A DNA stretch of 36,242 nucleotides from Campylobacter sp. W0018 (GTDB lineage Bacteria; Campylobacterota; Campylobacteria; Campylobacterales; Campylobacteraceae), in the NCBI GenBank assembly GCA_020135845.1, contig JACHTQ010000015.1, positions 1 through 36,242 on the forward strand. Direction: 5' to 3'. A model generated the notes under the pieces. The model was not told the origin of the DNA and searched no databases. It saw nothing but the letters and a program-made list of their open reading frames with translations. Position 1 is the stretch's first letter. Each line of letters begins with the position of its first letter. Shown here piece after piece: positions 17,842 to 26,600 of the stretch. A program made the position numbers and the translations under genes.

Positions 17842-19698
17842 TCAAGCATTAAAGTAATTTTTTTTAGCTTTTTTAGCTTTATAAAACTCAAATTCACCGC
17901 TGTTATCAATTTCATTGCCAATTTTTTCATAAAGCTTGTAATAATATTTTACAAATTCCTTACATTCTTTTTCTATAGGCATAAAAACTTTATTCTCGAT
18001 TAAGCAAAAACGATTTAAAAATTCTTTTGCATCTAACTTTAAAGTATAATGTTTAGCCAAATCATAATAAGTTTGTAAAACAAGCAATTTAAATTTTTCA
18101 TAAAATTCCAAATTAAAATTAATTTTTAATCTATCTTCAAATTTTAAAACTCCACTTTTAAAAAGTAAAGAAAGATGTATTAAACCTTCGGTATAATAAG
18201 GTTGCACCTCATCAACTTTTTGCCAAGCTATAAGAGAAATTGCTCTTTTAATAAGTTCATGAAAAACCGGTAATATAAGCTTTTTATCTTCATGAAAGAA
18301 GAAATTTATCAGTCCTCCGGTTGTTGCCTTGTATTCTTCTATATTTTTAAAAAAACCACTTTGATTCATCTTTTTTTCACTATCACTAGTAATAAAAAAG
18401 ATATGACCAAATTCATGCCCTATGGTTGAAATTTCATAAACACGTTTCCAAATATCCTCTTTAAAAAAAAGAATTTCTCTACCATAATCTAAAAAATCCT
18501 TCTCAAAAACCTCACTTGCAATTTTCATAAAAGGTCTACTTAAAGTATTTTCATAAACAAAATTTAAAAATGCAAAAATTTTCTTTCCTGTTACATTGCT
18601 TACAAATTCATCATTAGGAACAACCTGTGCAGAGAATAAACCTTTAAGCTCAGCTCCATAAAAAATCATAGGTGTACAAATATAAAGCTGTGTTTTATCT
18701 ATATTGTTAAGCACTTCTTTTTTTAAATTTTCATCTTCGATATTTATATTTTCATATACTTTTATAAAACTTTCCTTGATTTCATTACTGAATTTTAAAG
18801 CATCAAAATCACTTTCATCTTCCAATCTTATATCCCACTCCAAGGCAACGGCATGTGTATAGTGATCTTCATAATACTCCAAAGGATGCCCAACCTGCAA
18901 AGGTGACTTAACTTTCATCCAGGCAAATTCTGCTTCTTGCCACGATCCAATGATTTTATCTTCATCCTTTTGGCAAAAAGCATTTTTTAATTTTTCAAAA
19001 TACTCCACATAAGCTAACTCATCCTCTTCTTTGGCGATATTTTTTAATTTTTCTATCATTTTTTCAAAAGCAAATTCAAGCTTTAATGTTTCATTTTCAA
19101 AAAATCTTGCATAAGGAACAAATTTCCATAAATTTCCTATTCTTACAAGCACTCCATAGCTTCTTTCGCAAATTTCTCCTTGAGGGGTGATTTGATATAA
19201 TTTATTTTTATGTAAAAAATCAATAGCATCATCAAGATTTGGAAATTGTGATGCTAAAATTTTATTATTTTTTTCTATAATTTCTTTAGTCCAAGAAATT
19301 TCATAAGAATTTATAACTATTCCTATTTCATGAACTCCTTGAATTAAAATTTCATAGAATTCATTCAATAACTTTTTATCCACAATTTCATGAATAAGTT
19401 CTTGATGTTCTTTTTCATAAAATTTTCTAATTTCCTCATAAAATTTATGTTTTAATTCTGCAATTTTTTCTTCTTTAAAAAAATTCTTTTTCCATTCTTG
19501 AACTAAATTTTCTTCTTTTAGATCAACCAAACGTCTAAGAATAGCCACAAAAGTACTTTTTTCCTTTTTTAATTCACTAAGATTAAGTAAATGCTCGAAA
19601 TATCCGTCCCATGAGTCCGAATCCAAAAATTCATAAAAAATATTGATGTTTTCCTTACGTTTTTTTACAAGTTTTGCCACTTCTTTAAAATTATTCAT
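17842..19698 (-). CDS. ciaB: CiaB family protein with HExxH motif
   Basis: This is the homologue of Campylobacter invasion antigen B, described in C. jejuni as a protein secreted through the flagellar apparatus during host-cell contact. The 618 residues are close to the C. jejuni protein (about 610). No signal peptide or membrane segment is visible. Residues 428-432 read HEFGH, a zinc metallopeptidase-type HExxH, and a conserved-looking IEEYKATTGG follows at 453-462, where Glu454 or Glu455 could be the third zinc ligand. AAAGGA precedes the ATG. The peptidase idea is inference and its relation to the invasion phenotype is unknown. It is transcribed upstream of hup. Confidence 0.93.
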   Translation of the reverse strand: MNNFKEVAKLVKKRKENINIFYEFLDSDSWDGYFEHLLNLSELKKEKSTFVAILRRLVDLKEENLVQEWKKNFFKEEKIAELKHKFYEEIRKFYEKEHQELIHEIVDKKLLNEFYEILIQGVHEIGIVINSYEISWTKEIIEKNNKILASQFPNLDDAIDFLHKNKLYQITPQGEICERSYGVLVRIGNLWKFVPYARFFENETLKLEFAFEKMIEKLKNIAKEEDELAYVEYFEKLKNAFCQKDEDKIIGSWQEAEFAWMKVKSPLQVGHPLEYYEDHYTHAVALEWDIRLEDESDFDALKFSNEIKESFIKVYENINIEDENLKKEVLNNIDKTQLYICTPMIFYGAELKGLFSAQVVPNDEFVSNVTGKKIFAFLNFVYENTLSRPFMKIASEVFEKDFLDYGREILFFKEDIWKRVYEISTIGHEFGHIFFITSDSEKKMNQSGFFKNIEEYKATTGGLINFFFHEDKKLILPVFHELIKRAISLIAWQKVDEVQPYYTEGLIHLSLLFKSGVLKFEDRLKINFNLEFYEKFKLLVLQTYYDLAKHYTLKLDAKEFLNRFCLIENKVFMPIEKECKEFVKYYYKLYEKIGNEIDNSGEFEFYKAKKAKKNYFNA

Positions 19699-19761
19699 TT
19701 TTTAGTTTCCTTTCTTTACTTTATTGAATTATAATTTATTATTTAAAATAAGGAGTAAAAA

Positions 19762-20175
19762 ATGAAAGATATGGGCGAACCAAAACTTAAAATCGTTGCC
19801 ATGCCTAAAGACACAAACTCAGCAGGTAATATTTTTGGCGGTTGGATCTTATCACAAATTGATACAGCAGGTGTAATAGCAGCAAGAGAACTTTCTCCTG
19901 AAAGAGTTGTAACTATTTCTATGGAACAAGTTGTTTTTAAACAACCTGTATTTGTTGGAGATATAATCTCTTGTTACGCAAAAGTAGTAAAAGTTGGAAC
20001 AACCTCAATACGCGTTGAAGTTGAAGTTATCGCGCAAAGAGTAGATGAGTTTGGTTCAACTATATGTGTAAATGTAACTTCTGCTACTGTTACTTATGTA
20101 AGCGTTGATAGACGAGGAAATAAAAAACCTATAAGTGAAGAACTAAAAAGAATTCATGGCTTTTTAAATGCCTAA
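19762..20175 (+). CDS. acyl-CoA thioesterase, YciA/hotdog family
   Basis: This hotdog-fold enzyme is expected to hydrolyse acyl-CoA thioesters in the cytoplasm. The hotdog signature NIFGGWILSQIDTAG is near residues 20-34 and includes the catalytic acidic residue (Asp31). VTISMEQVVFKQPVFVGD follows near 49-66, as in YciA-type thioesterases. The 137 residues are family-typical. An AAGGAG ribosome site 7 nt from the first ATG fixes the start. It is a lone gene divergent from ciaB and convergent with the cstA pair. It corresponds to Cj0915. Confidence 0.93.
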   Translation: MKDMGEPKLKIVAMPKDTNSAGNIFGGWILSQIDTAGVIAARELSPERVVTISMEQVVFKQPVFVGDIISCYAKVVKVGTTSIRVEVEVIAQRVDEFGSTICVNVTSATVTYVSVDRRGNKKPISEELKRIHGFLNA

Positions 20176-20209
20176 TTTTGTAAGATAAAGACTTTATCCT
20201 TAGAGATTA

Positions 20210-20404
20210 TCAGCATTTATTTAAACCACCGCTATTATACTTTTTTTCTAAGCAATCCTTAAAAAACTCCCCTCTTGTTTTGGGAGTTTTTTCTGGATGT
20301 GATTTTTCCATATGCTCCAAATATTTATCATAACTCGAAAGTCCCGCTAAGGGATGAAAAAACCTTTCAGTTTTTTCATAAATTTTCTTAAACTTGTTTA
20401 GCAT
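20210..20404 (-). CDS. YbdD/YjiX family small protein (DUF466)
   Basis: The 64-residue protein carries the YbdD pattern YDKYLEHMEKSHPEKTP (25-41), then RGEFFKDCLEKKY, and a Gly/Asn/Cys tail. Such proteins are encoded next to CstA/YjiY transporters throughout proteobacteria and are needed for or assist pyruvate/peptide uptake in enterobacteria. Here its ATG lies within the 3' end of cstA (17-nt overlap), so the two are translationally coupled. It corresponds to Cj0916c. Its mechanism is unknown. Confidence 0.9.
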   Translation of the reverse strand: MLNKFKKIYEKTERFFHPLAGLSSYDKYLEHMEKSHPEKTPKTRGEFFKDCLEKKYNSGGLNKC

Positions 20405-22535
20405 TTAATGAGTTAAGATCAACATAAGGACTTTCTTTTAATGGAATTTTGATTTTTCCTATACAAATTCCTATACAAGAAATGATAACCAGTAAGGTTG
20501 TAAGCATAAAGAATATACATAAAACCGCATCTAAAACATTTCCAAACCAAGAATGAGATAAATTAGAAATTTGCCGTTCTTTTTCTTGTATTTGTTTTTC
20601 AAATTTTATTTGATTTTCTTGACTTGATTGTTGCTTTTGAGATTTAATTGATGCAATTTCATTTTCTAATTTTTCAATAGCCTTTTTATTCATTTGAGCT
20701 GTAGCGATATGGCTAACGGTATTTTGAATTTTTGCTCCTTCTTCATAAGGTAATATCTTTTGAATACCTCCATAAAGGGTAGCGATCAATACAAAAGTTG
20801 CTGGAGCTAAAGTAACCCAAAGAAATTTCTTTTTACCCATTTTTGCAAGAATAGCACTCACTAAAAGCAATGACATACCGGCTAACATTTGATTGCTTAC
20901 TCCAAAAAGTGGCCATAAAGTATAAATTCCTCCATTAGGATCGATAGCTCCTTGATACAAGAAATACCCCCAGCAAGAAACACTGATAATAGTAGCTAAT
21001 AAACCAGCCCAAACGTTATGGATATTTCCCAAAGGTTTATAAACATTACCTAATATATCTTGAATCATGAATTTAGAAGTTCTAGTTCCTGCATCAACAG
21101 CTGTTAAAATAAATAAAGCTTCAAATAAAATCGCAAAATGATACCAAAAGCCCATAAATTCAACACCGCCAAAAATTTTATGCAAGATTAAAGTCACTCC
21201 TAATGCAAATGTTGGCGCCCCACCTGTTCTTGATAGTATAGTTTGCTCACCTATATCTTTAGTTAACTGCGTAATTTCTTCTGGAGTCACCAAAAATCCC
21301 CATTCGCTAATCACCTTAGCCGCATGAGCTAAATCAGTACCAATTAAAGCAGAAGAAGAATTAACGGCAAAATAAATTCCAGGATGTAAAATACAAGCAC
21401 AAATTAAAGCCATAATAGCCACGCCGCTTTCAGCAAGCATAGCGCCATATCCTACAAATAAAGCATGTTCTTCATTTTCTAGCATTTTTGGACTTGTACC
21501 GCTTGAAATTAAAGCATGAAAACCACTTATAGCCCCACACGCTATAGTGATAAATAAAAATGGAAAAATAGAACCCGCAAAAACAGGACCAGTTCCATCA
21601 AGGTACTGATAATTGATTTTTGGCATTAAAAAATCAGGTGCAACAAATAAAATTGCTAAAGCCATTACAACAATAACACCCATTTTCAAAAAAGTCGCAA
21701 GATAATCTCTTGGTGCCAAGAAAAACCAAACTGGCAATAATGAAGAAACAAAACCATAACCCATAATCATAAATGCTAATGTAGGTTGATCAAAAGTAAA
21801 AAAATGTGCTAAAGTTGGATTAAGAGAGACATCATGTCCATAATGAATAGAAAGAAGCAATAAAATAAATCCAATAATCGAAGCTTCTCCTACTCTTCCT
21901 GGGCGAATAAAACGCATATAAATTCCCATAAATATTGCTATAGGAATAGTCATTGCTATAGTAAATAATCCCCAAGGAGAATTGGCTAAAGATTTTACAA
22001 CCACCATAGCCAAAATAGCAATGATAATAATCATGATTCCAAAAATAGCAAGCATAGCAACGCCGCCAGTAAATTTTCCCATTTCATCCTTGATCATTTC
22101 TCCAAGACTGCGCCCTTTTCTACGCATAGAAATAAAAAGAACTAAAAAATCATGCACAGCTCCAGCTAAAACCCCACCAACTAAAATCCAAATCATAGAA
22201 GGCAAATAACCCATTTGAGCTGCTAAAACAGGGCCTACCAAAGGTCCAGCTCCAGCAATAGCAGCAAATTGATGGCTGAATAAAACGATTTTATTTGTTG
22301 GAACAAAATTTTGTCCATCATTTTCTATTTTAGCTGGAGTAACTCGATTTTTATCAAGCTCAACAACTTTAAAAGCAATAAAACGCCCATAAAGTCTATA
22401 TCCTATCATATAAATACAGACGGCTGAAACAACCAAATAGATAGCCGAAACTTTTTCGCCATTTTGCAAAGCCAAATAGCAAAAACAAGCAGCACCCAAT
22501 AAGGCAATGAAAAACCATAAAATTTTTTTCAACAC
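20388..22535 (-). CDS. cstA: carbon starvation protein A, peptide transporter
   Basis: CstA is a large polytopic inner-membrane transporter; in C. jejuni it takes up di- and tripeptides as nutrients. About 16-18 membrane segments are visible, with the conserved HQFAAIAGAGPLVGPVLAAQ (88-107) and the ACGAISGFHALISSGTSPK block in the middle. The 715 residues include a charged coiled-coil loop (about 615-665, rich in Lys, Glu, Gln and Ser) between the last spans. The start is GTG at 22535, 5 nt after AAAAAGGAG; a TTG follows immediately. It is coupled to the YbdD-like gene. Confidence 0.96.
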   Translation of the reverse strand: MLKKILWFFIALLGAACFCYLALQNGEKVSAIYLVVSAVCIYMIGYRLYGRFIAFKVVELDKNRVTPAKIENDGQNFVPTNKIVLFSHQFAAIAGAGPLVGPVLAAQMGYLPSMIWILVGGVLAGAVHDFLVLFISMRRKGRSLGEMIKDEMGKFTGGVAMLAIFGIMIIIIAILAMVVVKSLANSPWGLFTIAMTIPIAIFMGIYMRFIRPGRVGEASIIGFILLLLSIHYGHDVSLNPTLAHFFTFDQPTLAFMIMGYGFVSSLLPVWFFLAPRDYLATFLKMGVIVVMALAILFVAPDFLMPKINYQYLDGTGPVFAGSIFPFLFITIACGAISGFHALISSGTSPKMLENEEHALFVGYGAMLAESGVAIMALICACILHPGIYFAVNSSSALIGTDLAHAAKVISEWGFLVTPEEITQLTKDIGEQTILSRTGGAPTFALGVTLILHKIFGGVEFMGFWYHFAILFEALFILTAVDAGTRTSKFMIQDILGNVYKPLGNIHNVWAGLLATIISVSCWGYFLYQGAIDPNGGIYTLWPLFGVSNQMLAGMSLLLVSAILAKMGKKKFLWVTLAPATFVLIATLYGGIQKILPYEEGAKIQNTVSHIATAQMNKKAIEKLENEIASIKSQKQQSSQENQIKFEKQIQEKERQISNLSHSWFGNVLDAVLCIFFMLTTLLVIISCIGICIGKIKIPLKESPYVDLNSLNAKQV

Positions 22536-22647
22536 TCTAGCTCCTTTTTAAAATAAAAAATAAATTATAATAAATAAAATATTAATTTATTTTAAATTAT
22601 TAAGGAGGTGAAAAATATTTTTATAAAATTTAGAGATTAATTTTGTA

Positions 22648-22675
22648 GAAAAACCTATAGATTTAAATCTATAGG
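22648..22675 (-). terminator. intrinsic terminator of prs
   Basis: A 22-bp perfect palindrome (CCTATAGATTTAAATCTATAGG, 22654-22675) follows the prs stop after 7 nt on the reverse strand. A T5 run comes directly after it, which is the form of a rho-independent terminator. Confidence 0.8.
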
Positions 22676-22682
22676 AAAATTT

Positions 22683-23612
22683 TTAAAGAAATAAAGAATT
22701 CACACTCTCGTTATGATAAACTCGACGTATCACTTCAGCAAAAATTGGAGCCACACTTAACACTTTAATATTTGGAAGTTCTTTTCTTAAAGGAATAGTA
22801 TCAGTCACCACAAGTTCATCTAAAACACCATTTTCGATTCTATCATAAGCAGGACCACTTAAAACCGCGTGAGTACAGCAAGCCATTACTGATTTTGCCC
22901 CTTTATCTTTTAAAACTTCTGCTGCCTTTACAATTGTTCCAGCAGTATCTATAATATCATCTACTAAAACAACTTCTTTGTCTTTTACATCACCGATGAT
23001 ATTCATCACTTCACTTTCATTAGCTCTTTCTCTTCTTTTATCAACTATAACAATATCAAGATCTAAATGCTTAGCGACGCTTCTTGCTCTAGCAATACCA
23101 CCAATATCGGGACTTGCAATGATAGCATCTTTAAAATTTTTGCTTTTAATGTAATCATTAAAGACTATGCTTCCATAAAGATTATCCACTGGAATATCAA
23201 AAAAACCTTGAATTTGTCCAGCATGCAAATCTATAGTTGCCACACGGTTAATCCCTGCAGTTTGAATTAAATTTGCAACCAATTTGGCAGTAATAGGAAC
23301 CCTAGGATTGGCTTTTCTATCTTGTCTTGCATAACCAAAATATGGAACAATAGCCGTAATAGAATTTGCACTTGAGCGTTTTAGCGCATCAGTTAAAATC
23401 AAAAGCTCCATAAGATTATCATTTGTTGGAACACAAGTACTTTGTATTATAAAAACATCTTTTCCTCGAACACTTTCATCAATTTGCACACTAATTTCAC
23501 CATCGCTAAAACGCTTAATACCTGCATCACTTAAGGGCAAGGAAAGATATTTTGAAATTTGCCTTGCAAATTCTACATTTGCTGAACCTGAAAAAATTTT
23601 ATAACCTCTCAT
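22683..23612 (-). CDS. prs: ribose-phosphate pyrophosphokinase (PRPP synthetase)
   Basis: Prs makes PRPP from ribose-5-phosphate and ATP for purine, pyrimidine, His and Trp synthesis. Visible motifs are DLHAGQIQGFFDIPVDNL (128-145, the PRPP synthetase signature), the catalytic loop KRRERANESE (192-201) and the ribose-phosphate loop VVLVDDIIDTAGT (214-226). The length of 309 is normal. It is a single gene with its own terminator. PRPP made here feeds Apt, encoded further along, and RpiB supplies ribose-5-phosphate, so the enzymes form one functional path although not one operon. Confidence 0.97.
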   Translation of the reverse strand: MRGYKIFSGSANVEFARQISKYLSLPLSDAGIKRFSDGEISVQIDESVRGKDVFIIQSTCVPTNDNLMELLILTDALKRSSANSITAIVPYFGYARQDRKANPRVPITAKLVANLIQTAGINRVATIDLHAGQIQGFFDIPVDNLYGSIVFNDYIKSKNFKDAIIASPDIGGIARARSVAKHLDLDIVIVDKRRERANESEVMNIIGDVKDKEVVLVDDIIDTAGTIVKAAEVLKDKGAKSVMACCTHAVLSGPAYDRIENGVLDELVVTDTIPLRKELPNIKVLSVAPIFAEVIRRVYHNESVNSLFL

Positions 23613-23749
23613 AAAATAACCTTAAATATTTTTAATGATAATAATCAAGAAGTTGATTTTAATAAAACAAATGTTAAAAAATCCTAATATAAACCAGAAA
23701 AACTATATTTTACCCTTAAAATCATAAAAAATCGTGATAAAAATTAATT

Positions 23750-24538
23750 TTAGATTTTTTCATAATAAGTTCCATGCGATGAAAAAACTTTCTTAAAAAA
23801 AATATTTTCTGGAACTAAATCCGCATTTCCAATATATAATCTCCCTTTATCTGATAAAATTCTATGAAAACGCTCCATAAGCTTAATCTTTGAATCATAA
23901 TCAAAATAAATTATCATATTTCTTGAAACTATAATATCAAATTTATTCAATCTTAAAAATTTATCTTCAAAAACATTACAAAGCTCAAAATTACATCTGC
24001 ATAATTCTTGTTTATTTATGGTAAAAATTTCTTGATTATCATGAGTAAAAAATCGTCTCTTTTCACTCTCGCTTAAACGATGTAACGTTCTTCCTTGATA
24101 TTGACCCATTTTTGCTTTTTCAATAACATTTGAATTAATATCAATTCCTGTAATGGATAAATCTTTTATAAAATTTTGGGCTGCTAGTATTGCCATAGAA
24201 TAAACTTCTTCTCCACTAGAACAAGGTGCACTTAAAATATTAACATGCTTCTCGAGGCTTTTGACATAAAAAATAATCTCTCTCAGTTGAGCCAATTCTC
24301 TTAAAAAATAAGTTTCACCTATAGTAATAAAATCTAAAGTATCTTGCTTAAGTTGTTTACTAATTTTAAGTTTACTCAAAAACTCAGCAAAACTTTTTGC
24401 TTGAGTTCCTGAAACAAATTTGGATAACTTTAAAGCTAAGATATTTCTTTTTTCATTTAAATCTATACCGCTGATTTCATTGATGATTTGAATAAACTCG
24501 TTTAATTCTGATTCTGTAGGATTAATTTTTTCTTTCAT
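23750..24538 (-). CDS. cheR: chemotaxis protein methyltransferase CheR
   Basis: CheR methylates glutamates of chemoreceptors with SAM, setting adaptation. An N-terminal all-helical domain (about 1-75) precedes a Rossmann SAM domain with VNILSAPCSSGEEVYSMAIL (SAM motif I), GIDINSNVIEKAKMG and NKFDIIVSRNMIIYFD. There is no C-terminal receptor-tethering extension. I chose ATG 24538 (262 residues), 9 nt from AGGGGTGGG, over a TTG two codons upstream that is only 3 nt from it. It follows cheB by 16 nt and is co-transcribed with it. It is the counterpart of Cj0923c. Confidence 0.94.
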   Translation of the reverse strand: MKEKINPTESELNEFIQIINEISGIDLNEKRNILALKLSKFVSGTQAKSFAEFLSKLKISKQLKQDTLDFITIGETYFLRELAQLREIIFYVKSLEKHVNILSAPCSSGEEVYSMAILAAQNFIKDLSITGIDINSNVIEKAKMGQYQGRTLHRLSESEKRRFFTHDNQEIFTINKQELCRCNFELCNVFEDKFLRLNKFDIIVSRNMIIYFDYDSKIKLMERFHRILSDKGRLYIGNADLVPENIFFKKVFSSHGTYYEKI

Positions 24539-24554
24539 AATCAAAAACCCACCC

Positions 24555-25103
24555 CTATTCTATAAAATTTATAATTTCTTGTTTGATTTCTTTTAAGCTC
24601 ATAGGTCTTAAATTAGGATTCATATCTTTTGCTTTTTTAGGCATACCATAAACAATACTGTCCGTTTGATTTTCGCACAAACATTTTACTCCAACTTTAT
24701 ATAATTCAAACAAACCTTTAGCTCCATCATCGCCCATTCCAGTTAAAATAATTGCAAGAATTTTATTTGTTTTAACCAAAGGAATTGCAGAATGAAATAA
24801 TAAATCAACACTTGGCTTAAAACTTGTAACAACATCTTTCCAATTTGCTATAAGATTTAAATTTCCTGATAAAGTAGTATTTTTTTGGCAAATATAAATT
24901 TTATTTGTCAAAACTTCTCTATCATTTAAAGGAGCCACTTTGCTCAAAGCTTCTTTGTCAAACTGATTGATAAATGATGGAATAAAACTAGCACTCATGT
25001 GCTGCGCTATAACCACAGCTGTATTTTTTATATCCACATCATTTAAAAGAAACTTTAATTGATTAGGACCTCCCGTAGAAGATCCTATAAGTATAAGCTT
25101 CAT
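24555..25103 (-). CDS. cheB: receiver-less chemotaxis methylesterase CheB
   Basis: This is only the methylesterase domain of CheB, 182 residues against about 350 for the enterobacterial protein, whose N-terminal response-regulator domain is missing. The catalytic triad is intact: Ser9 in GSSTGGP, His35 in AQHMSASF and Asp126 in TGMGDDGAKG. It should remove methyl groups from chemoreceptors, but the usual activation by CheA phosphorylation cannot act on this chain. The short form is known from C. jejuni (Cj0924c). An AAGGAAATAA ribosome site precedes the ATG, and cheR follows. Confidence 0.95.
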   Translation of the reverse strand: MKLILIGSSTGGPNQLKFLLNDVDIKNTAVVIAQHMSASFIPSFINQFDKEALSKVAPLNDREVLTNKIYICQKNTTLSGNLNLIANWKDVVTSFKPSVDLLFHSAIPLVKTNKILAIILTGMGDDGAKGLFELYKVGVKCLCENQTDSIVYGMPKKAKDMNPNLRPMSLKEIKQEIINFIE

Positions 25104-25276
25104 TTATTTCCTTAAAAATTTTAATATGTTATAAATTGATTAGAAAATTTATTCTATAATTTTAACATATATAAATAAAATAAAAACTTAGTCTGAAATT
25201 TATTTTAAAAAGCTATTTTTATATTTAATTATGTTAATATTATTTATCGCAAAGATATTATTACTAGGTTTGTATT

Positions 25277-25711
25277 ATGCTTAAAGAAAAAATTTATATC
25301 GCTAGTGATCATGCCGGTTTTGATCTCAAACAAAAAATCTGCACCTATCTTAAAGAAAAAAATATAATCTTTGAAGATCTAGGAACAAATAATGCTCAAA
25401 GTTGTGATTATCCCGATTTTGCACATTTATTAGCTTCTAAAATAGACTCGAACTGCTTTGGAATCTTAATTTGTGGAACAGGTATTGGAATTTCTATCAC
25501 CGCTAATAGACATAAAAATATCCGTTGTGCTTTATGTCATGAAAGCTTGAGTGCAAAATTATCCAGACAGCATAACGATGCAAATGTGTTGGCTTTGGGC
25601 GGGAGATTGATTGGATTTGAAATGGCTATTAATATAGTAGAAAATTTTATACAAACTCCATTCGATGGAGATAGACACATAAGAAGAATACAAAAAATCG
25701 AGGTGAATTAA
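25277..25711 (+). CDS. rpiB: ribose-5-phosphate isomerase B
   Basis: RpiB interconverts ribose-5-phosphate and ribulose-5-phosphate in the non-oxidative pentose phosphate pathway. Visible features are SDHAGF (10-15), catalytic Cys66 in LICGTGIGISITANR (anion-hole GTGIG) and the HNDANVLALGGR substrate motif. The 144 residues are normal. It opens a six-gene plus-strand operon (rpiB to ychF) whose genes are separated by 2 and 9 nt or overlap by 1-4 nt. The 173-bp gap divergent from cheB must hold both promoters; TATTAT-like elements near 25235-25260 are candidates. Confidence 0.95.
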   Translation: MLKEKIYIASDHAGFDLKQKICTYLKEKNIIFEDLGTNNAQSCDYPDFAHLLASKIDSNCFGILICGTGIGISITANRHKNIRCALCHESLSAKLSRQHNDANVLALGGRLIGFEMAINIVENFIQTPFDGDRHIRRIQKIEVN

Positions 25712-25713
25712 CA

Positions 25714-26046
25714 ATGTTTACAAATTGGTTTGTTTTAACTATTCTCATATGCGCAACACTTTATCTTGTTGTAATGTTACTCTATTATAAAACTTTATTA
25801 AGCAAGGAGAAAAATTCTAAAGACTTTATAAAAACAAATCTTGACGACACAGAGATTATTATTAGAAAACTTCAAGTTCAACTTCAACGTAGTTTAGGCA
25901 ATATAGATATTTTAACCGAAGAATTAAATAAAATTAAAACCGACTTAAGCTCTTTAAGAACAAGAAATTCTCAATATCGTTTAGAAAATGATAAATTAAG
26001 ACAAAGAATCAAAGAATTAGAAGCAAAAATCGAGGCATTATTATGA
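25714..26046 (+). CDS. single-span membrane coiled-coil protein (Cj0926-like)
   Basis: The 110-residue protein has one N-terminal membrane span (about 6-26). The rest (about 33-110) is a continuous charged helix with heptad-like Leu/Ile spacing, as in [20 protein letters not shown] and [20 protein letters not shown], so a membrane-anchored coiled coil facing the cytoplasm is likely. It starts 2 nt after rpiB behind GAGGTGA and overlaps apt by 4 nt (ATGA). I know of no function. The position matches Cj0926. Confidence 0.85.
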   Translation: MFTNWFVLTILICATLYLVVMLLYYKTLLSKEKNSKDFIKTNLDDTEIIIRKLQVQLQRSLGNIDILTEELNKIKTDLSSLRTRNSQYRLENDKLRQRIKELEAKIEALL

Positions 26047-26591
26047 AAAAACTTACCGAAGAAGAAAAAAAATTTTTATCCCAAAGTATACGAGTTGTTC
26101 CAAATTTTCCAAAAGAAGGAATTATTTTTAGAGATATTACTACTTTATTAAACAATAAAAAAGCTTTATCTTTTTTACTTGAACATTTAAGCGAACGTTA
26201 CAAAAGCATGAAATTGGATTTCATAGCTGGAACAGAAAGTCGTGGTTTTATTTTTGCGGCAATGCTTTGCGCAAAACTCAATCTACCTTTTGTGCCAATT
26301 AGAAAACCTAATAAACTCCCATCATCTGTTTTTACCTGTGAATATGAATTAGAATATGGCACAGATAAAATAGAAATTCATCAAGATGCTTTTAAAAATG
26401 TAAAAAATGCAAAAGTTTTACTCATAGATGATTTAATCGCTACTGGAGGCACAGCTATCGCCTCCTTGGAGCTAATAAAACAAGCAGGAGGCGAGTGTAT
26501 AGAATCTTGCTTTTTAATCAATTTAAAAGACTTAGGTGGAATGAAAAAATTAGAAAAATATTGCGCAGCTTATAGCGTGTTAGATTTTTAA
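26043..26591 (+). CDS. apt: adenine phosphoribosyltransferase
   Basis: Apt salvages adenine with PRPP to give AMP. The type I PRTase PRPP loop [14 protein letters not shown] is near residues 122-135. The N-terminal [20 protein letters not shown] and the flexible-loop GTESRGF (Arg-Gly-Phe) are characteristic of Apt. The 182 residues are normal. The start overlaps the upstream coiled-coil gene as ATGA. Clustering with rpiB links ribose phosphate supply and nucleotide salvage, though the operon also carries unrelated genes. Confidence 0.96.
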   Translation: MKKLTEEEKKFLSQSIRVVPNFPKEGIIFRDITTLLNNKKALSFLLEHLSERYKSMKLDFIAGTESRGFIFAAMLCAKLNLPFVPIRKPNKLPSSVFTCEYELEYGTDKIEIHQDAFKNVKNAKVLLIDDLIATGGTAIASLELIKQAGGECIESCFLINLKDLGGMKKLEKYCAAYSVLDF

Positions 26592-26600
26592 GGAAAACAA

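Noticed and set aside
20184..20198. GATAAAGACTTTATC as terminator between the thioesterase and the YbdD-like gene
   Set aside because: The palindrome has almost no loop and no T-run on either strand, so a stable terminator hairpin is not convincing.
23631..23649. Fur-box-like sequence (AATGATAATAATCA) upstream of prs
   Set aside because: It matches only part of the consensus in very AT-rich DNA and prs is not an expected iron-regulated gene, so chance is the simpler explanation.
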